Part shown: positions 24,969 to 33,131 of the stretch, piece by piece
Layout: each line of letters opens with the position of its first letter
How positions within the stretch are numbered: position 1 is the stretch's first letter
Assembly (NCBI GenBank): GCA_964627125.1
Contig: CAZVJQ010000015.1
Location: forward strand, 1-37,641
Reading direction: 5' to 3'
Source: Fastidiosipila sp964627125
GTDB taxonomy: Bacteria > Bacillota > Clostridia > Saccharofermentanales > Fastidiosipilaceae
DNA: 37,641 nucleotides
The notes under the pieces: generated by a model
Databases searched by the model: none
What the model was told of the DNA's origin: nothing
What the model saw: only the letters and a program-made list of their open reading frames with translations
Made by a program: the position numbers and the translations under genes

Positions 24969-24977
24969 GCTTTGGCC
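24969..24977 (+). repeat. repeated 9-mer GCTTTGGCC, copy 6 (intergenic)
   Basis: Exact copy in the divergent intergenic region, preceded by AG like copies 1, 5, 7 and 8. No coding constraint can explain it here. Confidence 0.75.
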
Positions 24978-25038
24978 AGGGTAAAGAGCGGCTACAAATT
25001 TCAAAATCTTGCAACGAAAATACAAAATTTAGAACTTT

Positions 25039-25047
25039 TGCTATAAT
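25039..25047 (+). promoter_or_regulatory. extended -10 promoter of the AraC-family gene
   Basis: TGC-TATAAT at 25039-25047, an extended -10 without a clear -35, 27 bases before the start codon. Confidence 0.5.
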
Positions 25048-25073
25048 TCTATAGTACGAGGGGAGAGAGTTTA

Positions 25074-26051
25074 ATGGATATACAAGAAGTAGAATTAAGA
25101 TCAAATGATAAACATGATTATTTAAATGACTTGCCACTAATATTGACCAGCGTCCTACTAGCATTCTCCGAGACTAGCAACCAGGATAAGCCTAGTACTC
25201 ACAAATCATATGAATTAACGTATGTATCTGAGGGGAAAGTAGATTACAAAATTAATGGTAAGACATATCACTTACGAGAGGGAAGTACTATTATTGTCTG
25301 GCCGGGTGTAGAACACACTTATGAAATTTTAGATGAGAGCCAGCTAATTTGTGTTTACTTTACTTTAAACAATAAGGTTCAACAAATTACTAAGGATAAT
25401 AAGAAGTCCAATATTAATGCACCATACGAGATGGATTTAGAGAATAATAAAATTGAGTATGTAGAAAGTGTTGATGATATCTGGGCCGACAGTATGATAG
25501 CCAGAAAAGATATTGAAGCTGTTGTAATTAAAGGTAAGGGTGAAAAAGATCTTGCTAGAATTGTTGAAAATATTAGGAAAGAAAATCTAAGTAATGAGTA
25601 TGCTAAGGGACCTATGCTGCAGGCTTTGGCCCTAGCGTTAATAGTACAAATTAATAGAACCTTAGAACAACAAGTTGAAGAGCAATTGAGAATTCAAGAA
25701 GGTAGTGCTGAGGAATTAGTCGAGATTGCAGCTGAATATATTGAGGCAAACTTTGAACAAAGCCCAACCATCGACGAGATCGCAGAATATGTCTATTTAA
25801 GCAGTGGTTACTTCACAAGGATTTTCAATAGGGTAAAAGGCATGAGCCCTATGAATTATCTGACTGAATGCAGGATTAATAGAGCGAAGGAATTGCTTGA
25901 AGATACAGACATGAAGATAAACACAATCAGTCAAGAACTTGGATTTAGTTCGCCACAAAGATTTAATGTTACATTTAAGAAAAATGTAGGTATAGCTCCT
26001 ACAGAGTTTCGTAAGGATAGTTTAAACAGTCCTAAGAAGAAGCATAGTTAG
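25074..26051 (+). CDS. AraC-family transcriptional regulator with cupin sensor
   Basis: A 325-residue regulator. The N-terminal AraC-type cupin (about 44-98: SYELTYVSEGKVDYKINGK, then STIIVWPGVEHTY) would bind a small ligand such as a sugar. A middle helical region (150-210) leads to two HTH motifs (about 217-314): TIDEIAEYVYLSSGYFTRIF and INTISQELGFSSPQRFNVTF, the conserved AraC pair. The start uses GAGGGGAGAG before the ATG. Its target is not apparent; the neighbours are a PC4-like gene (divergent) and veg. Ala184-Leu-Ala is encoded by a copy of the 9-mer. Confidence 0.92.
   Translation: MDIQEVELRSNDKHDYLNDLPLILTSVLLAFSETSNQDKPSTHKSYELTYVSEGKVDYKINGKTYHLREGSTIIVWPGVEHTYEILDESQLICVYFTLNNKVQQITKDNKKSNINAPYEMDLENNKIEYVESVDDIWADSMIARKDIEAVVIKGKGEKDLARIVENIRKENLSNEYAKGPMLQALALALIVQINRTLEQQVEEQLRIQEGSAEELVEIAAEYIEANFEQSPTIDEIAEYVYLSSGYFTRIFNRVKGMSPMNYLTECRINRAKELLEDTDMKINTISQELGFSSPQRFNVTFKKNVGIAPTEFRKDSLNSPKKKHS
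25623..25631 (+). repeat. repeated 9-mer GCTTTGGCC, copy 7
   Basis: Exact plus-strand copy inside the AraC-family gene, read as GCT TTG GCC (Ala-Leu-Ala), preceded by AG. Confidence 0.75.
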
Positions 26052-26069
26052 CCTAATGTTCTGATATAA

Positions 26070-26089
26070 ACGAAAATTCGTGTTATAAT
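26070..26089 (+). promoter_or_regulatory. veg promoter with small palindrome
   Basis: TGT-TATAAT (26081-26089) is an extended -10. It is overlapped on its upstream side by ACGAA-AA-TTCGT (26070-26081), a possible regulator site. Confidence 0.45.
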
Positions 26090-26124
26090 TGTAAATCGAA
26101 TTTGAATGGAGGCTGATTAATTAA

Positions 26125-26466
26125 ATGATTCAAAGAGATGAAATTGAAATGTGCAGGCGTGATATGGAAGCTTGTGTTGGTAAGAAAATCAGACTTAAAA
26201 CTAATGGTGGTAGAAAACGTACAATCATTAGAGAAGGTATTGTAGAGAAGTGCTACCCTAAAGTTTTTACTGTACGTAGTATTCGTAAGAACCAGGATGA
26301 TCCTGAATTAATTACCTATAGTTATATTGATATTTTAACTGATACAGTTGAAGTTGCGGTAGAGCCTGAGGCAGCAGAAGTAATTAATGAAAATTATGCT
26401 AAAATAGCTGAAGCAATAAATGAAGAAAATGAGCTTAAAGAAGAGCTAGAAGCTGCTCAAGCATAG
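26125..26466 (+). CDS. veg: Veg family protein
   Basis: A 113-residue protein with the Veg domain (about 1-85). It shows DMEACVGKKIRLKTNGGRKRT, GIVEKCYPKVFTV and ELITYSYIDILTDTVEV, the conserved blocks of this small beta-barrel family. In Bacillus subtilis Veg is highly expressed and affects biofilm matrix genes; its molecular role is unsettled. The C-terminal acidic, Ala/Glu/Asn-rich extension of about 28 residues makes it longer than the 86-residue Bacillus protein. GGAGG lies before the ATG. It lies where dnaA is often found, just upstream of rpmH. Confidence 0.92.
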   Translation: MIQRDEIEMCRRDMEACVGKKIRLKTNGGRKRTIIREGIVEKCYPKVFTVRSIRKNQDDPELITYSYIDILTDTVEVAVEPEAAEVINENYAKIAEAINEENELKEELEAAQA

Positions 26467-26482
26467 ATTTTAGAATTAGATA

Positions 26483-26540
26483 AAACTTAAGTATCAAAAT
26501 TACGATATTTCACGTAATTTTATTGACTACTTAAGTTTTT
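26483..26540 (+). terminator. nested hairpin after veg, overlapping the rpmH promoter
   Basis: Outer arms AAACTTAAGTA (26483-26493) and TACTTAAGTTT (26528-26538) are perfect reverse complements. Inner arms AAAATTACG (26496-26504) and CGTAATTTT (26513-26521) are also perfect. A short T run follows. The -35 of the rpmH promoter lies between and within the 3' arms, so terminator and promoter share bases. Confidence 0.65.
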
Positions 26541-26551
26541 CTCTCTATAAT
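26523..26551 (+). promoter_or_regulatory. rpmH promoter
   Basis: TTGACT (26523-26528), 17 bases, TATAAT (26546-26551), about 33 bases before rpmH. Confidence 0.85.
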
Positions 26552-26584
26552 CATGAGCATGCAAAAATTAGAAGGAGAATAATT

Positions 26585-26722
26585 ATGTCAAAAAGAACAT
26601 TCCAACCTAAAAAACGTCAAAGAGCCAAAGTACATGGTTTCCGTAAGAGAATGGCTACAAGTAATGGTAGAAAAGTATTAAAGAGCAGACGTACTAAGGG
26701 TAGAAGATCTCTATCTGCTTAG
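26585..26722 (+). CDS. rpmH: ribosomal protein bL34
   Basis: A 45-residue, very basic large-subunit ribosomal protein. Translation gives MSKRTFQPKKRQRAKVHGFR, followed by KRMATSNGRKVLKSRR and TKGRRSLSA, the near-universal L34 pattern (TFQPKxRxR, HGFRxRM, GRxVLxxRRxKGR). AAGGAG lies before the ATG, and the promoter is a good match to consensus. It heads the rpmH-rnpA-yidD-yidC-jag cluster. Confidence 0.98.
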   Translation: MSKRTFQPKKRQRAKVHGFRKRMATSNGRKVLKSRRTKGRRSLSA

Positions 26723-26739
26723 TATAAATTACTGCTGAC

Positions 26740-27105
26740 TTGGGTACTGCATTGTTTGATATTTTAAAGAAAAATTACGAGTTTACAAATGTATTTAAGC
26801 GCGGTAATAGTTTATTTGCAAGAGAGTTGTCTTTGCACTATAGAAAAACTAATCGCGAAAAGAATAGATTTGGTGTTACTACTGTGAAAAATTATGGCAA
26901 TGTTGTGAAGAAGAATCGCAAGAGAAGATTAATTCGTGAAGCTTTTCGAAAATTAGAACCTCAATGCTTAACAGCCTATGACATTGTTGTCATGGGCCGC
27001 GTTAGCGATAAGGAAAGTAATTTTAATTCTGTATATAATGAATTAGAGTATCTATTGAAGAAGGCGAAAATTTTAGACGTCAGCAAGATGGATATTCAAG
27101 AATAG
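26740..27105 (+). CDS. rnpA: ribonuclease P protein component
   Basis: Protein subunit of RNase P, which with the catalytic RNA matures tRNA 5' ends. About 121 residues. KKNRKRRLIREAFR (about 67-80) is the RNA-binding RNR motif, and RFGVTTVKNYGNVVKKN is the conserved preceding strand-helix. LKKNYEFTNVFKRG opens the conserved domain. The start is uncertain: the frame opens with TTG at 26740, a second TTG at 26752 fits the family length equally well, and neither has a clear Shine-Dalgarno. It lies 17 bases after rpmH. Confidence 0.9.
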   Translation: MGTALFDILKKNYEFTNVFKRGNSLFARELSLHYRKTNREKNRFGVTTVKNYGNVVKKNRKRRLIREAFRKLEPQCLTAYDIVVMGRVSDKESNFNSVYNELEYLLKKAKILDVSKMDIQE

Positions 27106-27173
27106 AATCTTACAGCTTTATATTATATGAACTAAGTGCTTGGTAGTGGATAGGCAGAGTTATTGGTGAAAGA

Positions 27174-27389
27174 TTGAAGAATACATTAATTAGATTAATT
27201 AAATATTATCAGGAAAATGTATCAGCAAGTCTTGGTGCCAGTAAATGTATATTCACTCCAACTTGTTCAAATTATGCTTTAGAAGCCGTTGAGAAAAAAG
27301 GGGCTTTTAGAGGCTTTTTTTTATCTGTATGGAGAATTCTTAGATGCAACCCATTCAATAAAACAGGAGGTTATGATCCTGTTAAATAG
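27174..27389 (+). CDS. yidD: YidD, membrane insertion factor
   Basis: A 71-residue protein of the DUF37 family that associates with the inner membrane and helps YidC-dependent insertion. CIFTPTCSNYALEAVEKKG and ILRCNPF with GGYDPV are the family signatures. The start is TTG with GGTGA 4-5 bases upstream, giving MKNTLIRLIKYYQE, an amphipathic N-terminus usual for YidD. It lies in the conserved position between rnpA and yidC, with a 152-base gap to yidC. Confidence 0.95.
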   Translation: MKNTLIRLIKYYQENVSASLGASKCIFTPTCSNYALEAVEKKGAFRGFFLSVWRILRCNPFNKTGGYDPVK

Positions 27390-27541
27390 TAGTATATTTG
27401 TATAAACTTTATAGTATTAGCGAATATTATAAAGACATGAGTATCATTAATATGAGATACTAGAACACGCATAAACAATATACATGTATATAAACAAGCA
27501 GTAGTTTAAATACTCAATGTCATTAGTTAGGAAAAGAGAAA

Positions 27542-28648
27542 ATGAATATTCCATTTATAGCACTAAATATATTGGAACCACTGTACTCAATCTTTGGTTG
27601 GGTATTAAGGGCTCTATATTTAGTATTTAATAATTATGGTGTAGCACTGATAATTTTTACAGTAGTAATTAGATTAGTTCTACTTCCATTTAGTGTTAAG
27701 AACCATAAATCCAGTCTACAACAACGTGCCTTACAACCAAAACTTAAAGAACTCCAAAAATACTATGGTGATGATAAAGAGGGTATGGGCCAAGCTCAAA
27801 TGGAGCTATATAACAAACATAATGTCTCAATGGCAGGTGGTTGTTTATCAAGCATACTTCAACTATTAGTTATGTGGCCTATCTTTAGAGTCTTACAAGG
27901 TCCTTTACACTACGTTATGGGTGTAACTGTAGAAAACTTAGAAATCATTGGCCAAAGACTAGTAGACGCAGGTACATTAGTTAGTGCACAAATTGCCGAC
28001 GTACAACGTAATAGTATTCCTATAATTGAAGGTCTAAGAAGTGCACCAACAGTTTTATCAAATGTAATTAATGATGGTTTATTATCATTAGAACAATTAA
28101 TTGATTTAGATTTCTTAGGTATTAACTTAGGTCTTACACCAACAATTAACTTTGACCAATTATTTGGTGCAGAAATGAGTACATACTTACCATTACTGTT
28201 ATTCCCAATTTTAGTTGTTGTTACAAGCTGGATCTCAATGCAATTCTCACAAAGAGTAATGCAAGGAAATAATAAAGAGTCTAAAGAAGAGCGCCAAGCT
28301 AAGAAGGATAAAGTTAAAAACAATCCAGCTCTTCAAGATGATACAGTTCAAGACACTGCTGCTCAGAGCAGTAAGACAATGATGATGATTATGCCGATTA
28401 TGATGCTATTCTTTACATTCAATGCTCCAGTAGCTATGTCCCTTTACTATATTATTTCAAACTTGATAGCAATTTTCCAAGTATGGTTATTTGAAACAAT
28501 CTACACAAAACCAATGGTTGCTAGACAAGCAGAATCAGATGCTGAATGGGATGCCAAAATTGCTGAGCGTTCTATGAAGGAAAAAGAGCGTCTAGAGGAA
28601 TTAAAAGCTAAAGAGAGCAAGAAAAAACGCAGACGTAGAACAAACTAA
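27542..28648 (+). CDS. yidC: membrane protein insertase YidC/SpoIIIJ/Oxa1 family
   Basis: A 368-residue Gram-positive type YidC that inserts and folds membrane proteins with or without Sec. There is no large periplasmic domain. Membrane helices are near 14-30, 33-51, 99-117, 214-236, 278-295 and 299-319. Arg44 in VVIRLVLLPF is the conserved positive residue of the hydrophilic groove. The cytoplasmic hairpin (about 55-95) and a basic C-terminal tail (KKKRRRR), which binds ribosomes in other species, are present. No lipobox Cys is visible, unlike the Bacillus proteins. GGAAAAG precedes the ATG. jag follows. Confidence 0.96.
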   Translation: MNIPFIALNILEPLYSIFGWVLRALYLVFNNYGVALIIFTVVIRLVLLPFSVKNHKSSLQQRALQPKLKELQKYYGDDKEGMGQAQMELYNKHNVSMAGGCLSSILQLLVMWPIFRVLQGPLHYVMGVTVENLEIIGQRLVDAGTLVSAQIADVQRNSIPIIEGLRSAPTVLSNVINDGLLSLEQLIDLDFLGINLGLTPTINFDQLFGAEMSTYLPLLLFPILVVVTSWISMQFSQRVMQGNNKESKEERQAKKDKVKNNPALQDDTVQDTAAQSSKTMMMIMPIMMLFFTFNAPVAMSLYYIISNLIAIFQVWLFETIYTKPMVARQAESDAEWDAKIAERSMKEKERLEELKAKESKKKRRRRTN

Positions 28649-28757
28649 TTAGACTAATTTTCACAATTTAGATAGGAATCTAAATATTCTTATTTAATAT
28701 TTTAGATATATTAGTTATAATCTACTATGATATGCAAATTGAAAGTGGAGGAAGTTA

Positions 28758-29561
28758 ATGAAGTCAGTAAGAATACAAGCTAAAACTGTAGAAGATGCTA
28801 TTGCACAAGCTCTCAAGCAATTAAATGCTGAAGAGTCAGAAGTGGAAATTAAGATTCACGAGAGAGAAAGTGCAGGTTTCTTCGGTATCGGTGGTAAAGA
28901 TGCAGATGTTGAAGTAATTTTTTTAGAAGAAGAAGTTGAAGTAGTAGATACTGTTCAACAAGCAGAAGATTCAGTCGATGTCTATGAAGACGAAAATGAT
29001 GACGATTTTGATGAAGATGATACAGATGAAGTCGATGAAACAGAAGGTGTTGAAGATTTAGAGTTTGAAGATCGTATTCAATTAGCAGCTAGAGCAATTG
29101 ATGAATTCTTAAATAAAGTATTGGATCACTTCAAACTATCTGGTGTAAACACTGTAACTGTTGAAGTTGAAGAGAATAGAATTGTTGCAGATATTAGTGG
29201 TGATGACTGCGGTATCTTAATTGGTAGAAAAGGTGAAACCTTAAGATCAATTCAATATATAGCATCATTAATTGCAAATAAAACAGCAAAAACAAGAGTT
29301 AGATTAGTTTTAGATATCGGTTCATATAGAGCTAAGAGAAAAGATAATGTTGTAGGTCTAGCTACTAGAACTGCAGAACGTGCTCTAAGAACAGGTCAAG
29401 CATTTGAATTAACACCAATGTCAGCAGCTGACAGAAGAGTAGTTCATGAGAGCTTAAATGACTATCCAGGAATTGTTACATATAGTGAAGGCGAAGAACC
29501 ACGCAGATATGTTGTTATCGATATTGAGTTCGATGAAGATTTCGAAGAAGAACAAGACTAG
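28758..29561 (+). CDS. jag: Jag/KhpB, RNA-binding protein
   Basis: A 267-residue protein with a Jag N-terminal domain (1-55, ending IHERESAGFFGIGGK), an acidic Asp/Glu-rich linker (about 70-105), a type II KH-like domain (GDDCGILIGRKGETLRSIQYIASL) and a C-terminal R3H domain (RTAERALRTGQ to PMSAADRRVVHESLNDY). It binds RNA, and in streptococci KhpB works with KhpA in cell elongation and division. GGAGG lies before the ATG, with a TATAAT at 28716-28721 upstream. A strong terminator follows. Confidence 0.96.
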   Translation: MKSVRIQAKTVEDAIAQALKQLNAEESEVEIKIHERESAGFFGIGGKDADVEVIFLEEEVEVVDTVQQAEDSVDVYEDENDDDFDEDDTDEVDETEGVEDLEFEDRIQLAARAIDEFLNKVLDHFKLSGVNTVTVEVEENRIVADISGDDCGILIGRKGETLRSIQYIASLIANKTAKTRVRLVLDIGSYRAKRKDNVVGLATRTAERALRTGQAFELTPMSAADRRVVHESLNDYPGIVTYSEGEEPRRYVVIDIEFDEDFEEEQD

Positions 29562-29586
29562 TCTATTAGACTAATTTTACAAATTA

Positions 29587-29616
29587 GGCTTCTTGCTACA
29601 GCAAGAAGCCTTTTTT
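29587..29616 (+). terminator. terminator after jag
   Basis: GGCTTCTTGC (29587-29596) pairs perfectly with GCAAGAAGCC (29601-29610) around TACA, followed by six T. Confidence 0.95.
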
Positions 29617-29660
29617 CTTTTTATAATGTTCAAGAGTTTTAGTAAAGAGGAGGAGAATTC

Positions 29661-31133
29661 ATGGTAGATGATATTATTGTTGCTTTTGCAACACCTGTAG
29701 GAACATCAGGTTTACAAGTTTTTAGAATAGCAGGTCCAGGATCTGCCAAACTAAGCGATAGAATTTTTTCCTTCGGTCCATTACCTGAGCCTGGAATTGA
29801 AGGTTCAGTAGTAGGGCAAACGGCAACAATTAGCAGCAAAAGAACTGTTGAAGGTTTACCAGGATACCAGGCAGCATTTGGTTATGTACATGAGATAGAT
29901 AATCCTAACGACGCAATAGACCAATGTATCTTGACGAAATTTGTAGAAGGTAAATCCTATACAGGCGAAGAACAAGTTGAATTATCAATACATGGTGGTA
30001 ATGCTTTAAGGAAAATCTTATTAAATCTATTTTTAGATTTAGGAGTAAGGATTGCAGAGCCAGGTGAGTTCACTAAATGGGCATTTATTAATGGTAAATT
30101 AGACTTAAGTCAAGCTGAAGCAGTCATGGATTTAATTGAAGCAGACACTAGTAGACAACACCAAGCATCTATTAGACACTTGCAAGGTCAAACAGGAAAT
30201 GTCTTAGATGCAGTTAAAGAAAAACTATACGAACTACTGTCTTCCATGGAAGTAGATATTGAATATCCTGAATATGAGGATTTCAATTTACAAGCAAGTC
30301 TAGTTGATGGAAACTTAAATTACGTTATTGATGAGTTGGATAAAGTATCTCAAAATAATCGCCAAGGTGAAGTTCTTAGAGAAGGTCTACAATTAGTCTT
30401 AGTTGGAGAGCCAAATGTTGGTAAATCTTCATTGCTAAATTCTTTATCCGGCCAAGATAGAGCTATTGTTACTGACATAGCAGGTACTACAAGAGATAGT
30501 ATTGAACTAAGAGTAGAACTTGATGGAATACCTCTGACGCTTCATGATACTGCTGGTATTAGAGAGACAGATGACCCAATAGAAAAATTAGGGGTTGAAA
30601 GAAGTGTTCAATTGATTAATAATGCTGATTTGTTACTTTTTGTTATTAATGCAGAGAGTGAAGAACAGCTAGAAAAAGAGATTGATCAATTTATTAGATT
30701 ATCAGCTGCAGATAAAGATTTTATCTTGGTATTTAATAAATTAGATTTAACTCCTGATATGCCTGAAGTTTTTGCTAAGAGTGCTTATAAGGCGACAGTC
30801 GAGCAGAACCCACACTTTATTGACAGTATTTGGGTAAGTGCTTTGGATCAAACAGGGATTGCTGAATTAAAAACTTTAATAGTAAATTACTATGAGAATT
30901 TATCAGGATCTGGTGCAAGTGATTTAATACTAACTTCTGCAAGACAGCAACATTTGCTGGAGGAGGCTTTGGCCATATTCGAACAGTTATATCAAGATAA
31001 AGAGATGCTACCGAATGATATTATTGCATCTGCATTAAGACAGGGACTAGAAATACTAGCGGAAATTACAGGGGAAGATGTTTCTGAGAATATGTTGAAC
31101 GATATTTTCTCAAGATTCTGTATAGGAAAATAA
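29661..31133 (+). CDS. mnmE: tRNA modification GTPase MnmE
   Basis: With MnmG makes the cmnm5 modification at U34 of certain tRNAs. The 490-residue product shows the N-terminal tetrahydrofolate-binding domain (1-120), a helical domain interrupted by the G domain (P-loop GEPNVGKSS 249-257, then TDIAGTTRDS and DTAGIRE), and the C-terminal catalytic FCIGK. GAGGAGG precedes the ATG. mnmG follows after 27 bases. A copy of the repeated 9-mer lies at 30966-30974. Confidence 0.98.
   Translation: MVDDIIVAFATPVGTSGLQVFRIAGPGSAKLSDRIFSFGPLPEPGIEGSVVGQTATISSKRTVEGLPGYQAAFGYVHEIDNPNDAIDQCILTKFVEGKSYTGEEQVELSIHGGNALRKILLNLFLDLGVRIAEPGEFTKWAFINGKLDLSQAEAVMDLIEADTSRQHQASIRHLQGQTGNVLDAVKEKLYELLSSMEVDIEYPEYEDFNLQASLVDGNLNYVIDELDKVSQNNRQGEVLREGLQLVLVGEPNVGKSSLLNSLSGQDRAIVTDIAGTTRDSIELRVELDGIPLTLHDTAGIRETDDPIEKLGVERSVQLINNADLLLFVINAESEEQLEKEIDQFIRLSAADKDFILVFNKLDLTPDMPEVFAKSAYKATVEQNPHFIDSIWVSALDQTGIAELKTLIVNYYENLSGSGASDLILTSARQQHLLEEALAIFEQLYQDKEMLPNDIIASALRQGLEILAEITGEDVSENMLNDIFSRFCIGK
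30966..30974 (+). repeat. repeated 9-mer GCTTTGGCC, copy 8
   Basis: Exact plus-strand copy inside mnmE, read as GCT TTG GCC (Ala-Leu-Ala), preceded by AG. Confidence 0.75.
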
Positions 31134-31160
31134 GAAACGATACTACTAAAGGAAGAAATA

Positions 31161-33113
31161 ATGTTAAGAAGAATAGATGATTTAATCGAAGATAAAAAAT
31201 ATTACATCGCAGGAGAGTATGACTTAGCTATTGTTGGTGCAGGGCATGCGGGAGCAGAAGCAGCACTGGCAGCAGCAAGACTAGGTCTAAAAGTTGTGCT
31301 ATTTAGTATGTCATTAGAGACAGTTGCTAACTTGCCATGTAACCCAAATATTGGTGGATCTGCTAAGGGGCAAATTGTTAGAGAGATTGCGGCTCTTGGT
31401 GGTGAGATGCCAAGAATTGCAGATATTGCTGGTATCCAATTTAGAACATTGAATTCTTCAAAAGGACCAGCAGTTAGAGCGCCAAGAGTTCAGATTGATA
31501 AAAGAAGATACATGTCTGAAATGAGACATGTAATTGAGTCTGAGCCAAATGTTCATTTGCGTGAAGCAGAGATTACCGAACTACTTGGTTATAGAAAAGA
31601 TAATGGAAAAGTTGAATTAGAAGCTGTATTAAGTAGAACAAATGCTATTTATAAAGCTAAAACAATTATGCTAACAACTGGTACTTATCTTGGTGCAAGA
31701 ATTCATATCGGTGAAACTAACTATGAGAGTGGTCCAGATAACCAAAGACCTTCTGTTGCTCTAATTGATTCATTAAAGGAATTAGATTTACCGTTGCAAA
31801 GATTTAAGACAGGTACTCCAGTAAGAGTTAATAAGAATACTATCGATTTTGATGGATTAGAAGTTCAAGAGGGTGAAGATAGACCATGGACTTTCTCATT
31901 CCTATATGGTGATGACTTAAATAATGTGGAAAGAATGCCACAAGAAAATTGCTATATAACATACACTAACGATAAGACTCAAGAAATCATTGAGAATAAC
32001 TTAGATAGATCTCCTATGTTTGCAGGATTTATTGAAGGTACTGGTGCAAGATACTGCCCAAGTATTGAAGATAAAATTGTACGTTTTCCAGATAAAGAGA
32101 GACATCAGATTTTCTTAGAGCCAATGGGTTCAAGTTCAAGTACAGACGAAATCTATGTACAAGGATTATCAAGTAGTTTGCCTGAAGAGGTTCAAATTGA
32201 AGTATTGCGTACAATACCAGGTTTAGAGAATGCTGAAGTACAAAGAACTGGATATGCAGTTGAATATGAGTCATTGAATCCAATCATTTTAGGCAATGAC
32301 TTGAAAGTAAGACATGTAGAAAATCTTTATACTGCAGGTCAAATTAATGGTACTTCAGGTTATGAAGAAGCAGCTGCTCAAGGTTTAATGGCTGGTATTA
32401 ATGCTGCTAGATTTGTTCAAGGTAAAGATAAATTTGTTCTAGATAGATCACAAGGATATATCGGTGTTCTAATAGATGACCTAGTAACTGAAGGTACAAA
32501 TGAACCTTATAGAATGCTATCTTCTAGAGCAGAATATAGATTGATGTTGAGACAAGATAATGCTGACTTAAGATTAAGTCAGATTGGTCATGAGATTGGC
32601 CTATTAAGTGATTATCAATATGAAGGTTTCATGAGGCATCAAGCAGAACTAGATAAAGAAATTGCTAGATTAGAAGCAACTAGAGTTACTCCAACTGAAG
32701 ATGTGAATTTATTCTTAGAGTCAAAAGGAACAAGTCCATTGAAGACAGGTGTTTCATTGGCAGATATTCTTAAGAGACCAGAAGTTTCATATTCAGATTT
32801 AGCCGCAATAGATGAAGGCATTGAAAAAGAAGATTACACAATTATTGAAGGTGTCGAGAATCAGATCAAATATGATGGCTACATCAGAATGGAAATTCAG
32901 CGTATTGAGAAATTCAAGAAAAATGAGAGTAAAATCTTGCCTGAAGATATCGACTATAAGAGCATCGGTGGTTTGAGAAATGAAGCTAAAGAAAAACTAA
33001 CTGCAGTTAGACCTGAAAATATTGGTCAAGCAGGTAGAATCTCAGGAGTTTCTCCAGCTGACGTCGGTGTATTGCTTGTTTATCTTTCGGCCAAAGCAAA
33101 CAAGGCGAAGTAA
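31161..33113 (+). CDS. mnmG: tRNA uridine-5-carboxymethylaminomethyl synthesis enzyme MnmG
   Basis: FAD-dependent partner of MnmE, 650 residues. The FAD-binding Rossmann motif is VGAGHAGAEAALAAARLG (about 25-42). NLPCNPNIGGSAKG carries the conserved Cys region, and TGQINGTSGYEEAAAQG is the family's second FAD signature. The helical C-terminal tRNA/MnmE-binding domain is complete, and the length is usual. The start uses AAAGGAAG; there are about 20 residues before the flavin domain, slightly longer than usual. rsmG follows after 18 bases. Confidence 0.98.
   Translation: MLRRIDDLIEDKKYYIAGEYDLAIVGAGHAGAEAALAAARLGLKVVLFSMSLETVANLPCNPNIGGSAKGQIVREIAALGGEMPRIADIAGIQFRTLNSSKGPAVRAPRVQIDKRRYMSEMRHVIESEPNVHLREAEITELLGYRKDNGKVELEAVLSRTNAIYKAKTIMLTTGTYLGARIHIGETNYESGPDNQRPSVALIDSLKELDLPLQRFKTGTPVRVNKNTIDFDGLEVQEGEDRPWTFSFLYGDDLNNVERMPQENCYITYTNDKTQEIIENNLDRSPMFAGFIEGTGARYCPSIEDKIVRFPDKERHQIFLEPMGSSSSTDEIYVQGLSSSLPEEVQIEVLRTIPGLENAEVQRTGYAVEYESLNPIILGNDLKVRHVENLYTAGQINGTSGYEEAAAQGLMAGINAARFVQGKDKFVLDRSQGYIGVLIDDLVTEGTNEPYRMLSSRAEYRLMLRQDNADLRLSQIGHEIGLLSDYQYEGFMRHQAELDKEIARLEATRVTPTEDVNLFLESKGTSPLKTGVSLADILKRPEVSYSDLAAIDEGIEKEDYTIIEGVENQIKYDGYIRMEIQRIEKFKKNESKILPEDIDYKSIGGLRNEAKEKLTAVRPENIGQAGRISGVSPADVGVLLVYLSAKANKAK
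33089..33097 (-). repeat. repeated 9-mer GCTTTGGCC, copy 9 (minus strand)
   Basis: Plus strand reads GGCCAAAGC near the 3' end of mnmG, as GCC AAA GCA (Ala-Lys-Ala) in a different frame phase from the others. Confidence 0.75.
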
Positions 33114-33131
33114 ATAAATTAAGAGGGAAAC

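Noticed and set aside
26070..26081. LexA/SOS box before veg
   Set aside because: ACGAA-AA-TTCGT is too short and the spacing does not match the Gram-positive LexA consensus CGAAC-N4-GTTCG.
27390..27541. Small gene or regulatory RNA between yidD and yidC
   Set aside because: Only a weak AGTATC/GATACT repeat and no open frame with a ribosome binding site. I see nothing supportable.
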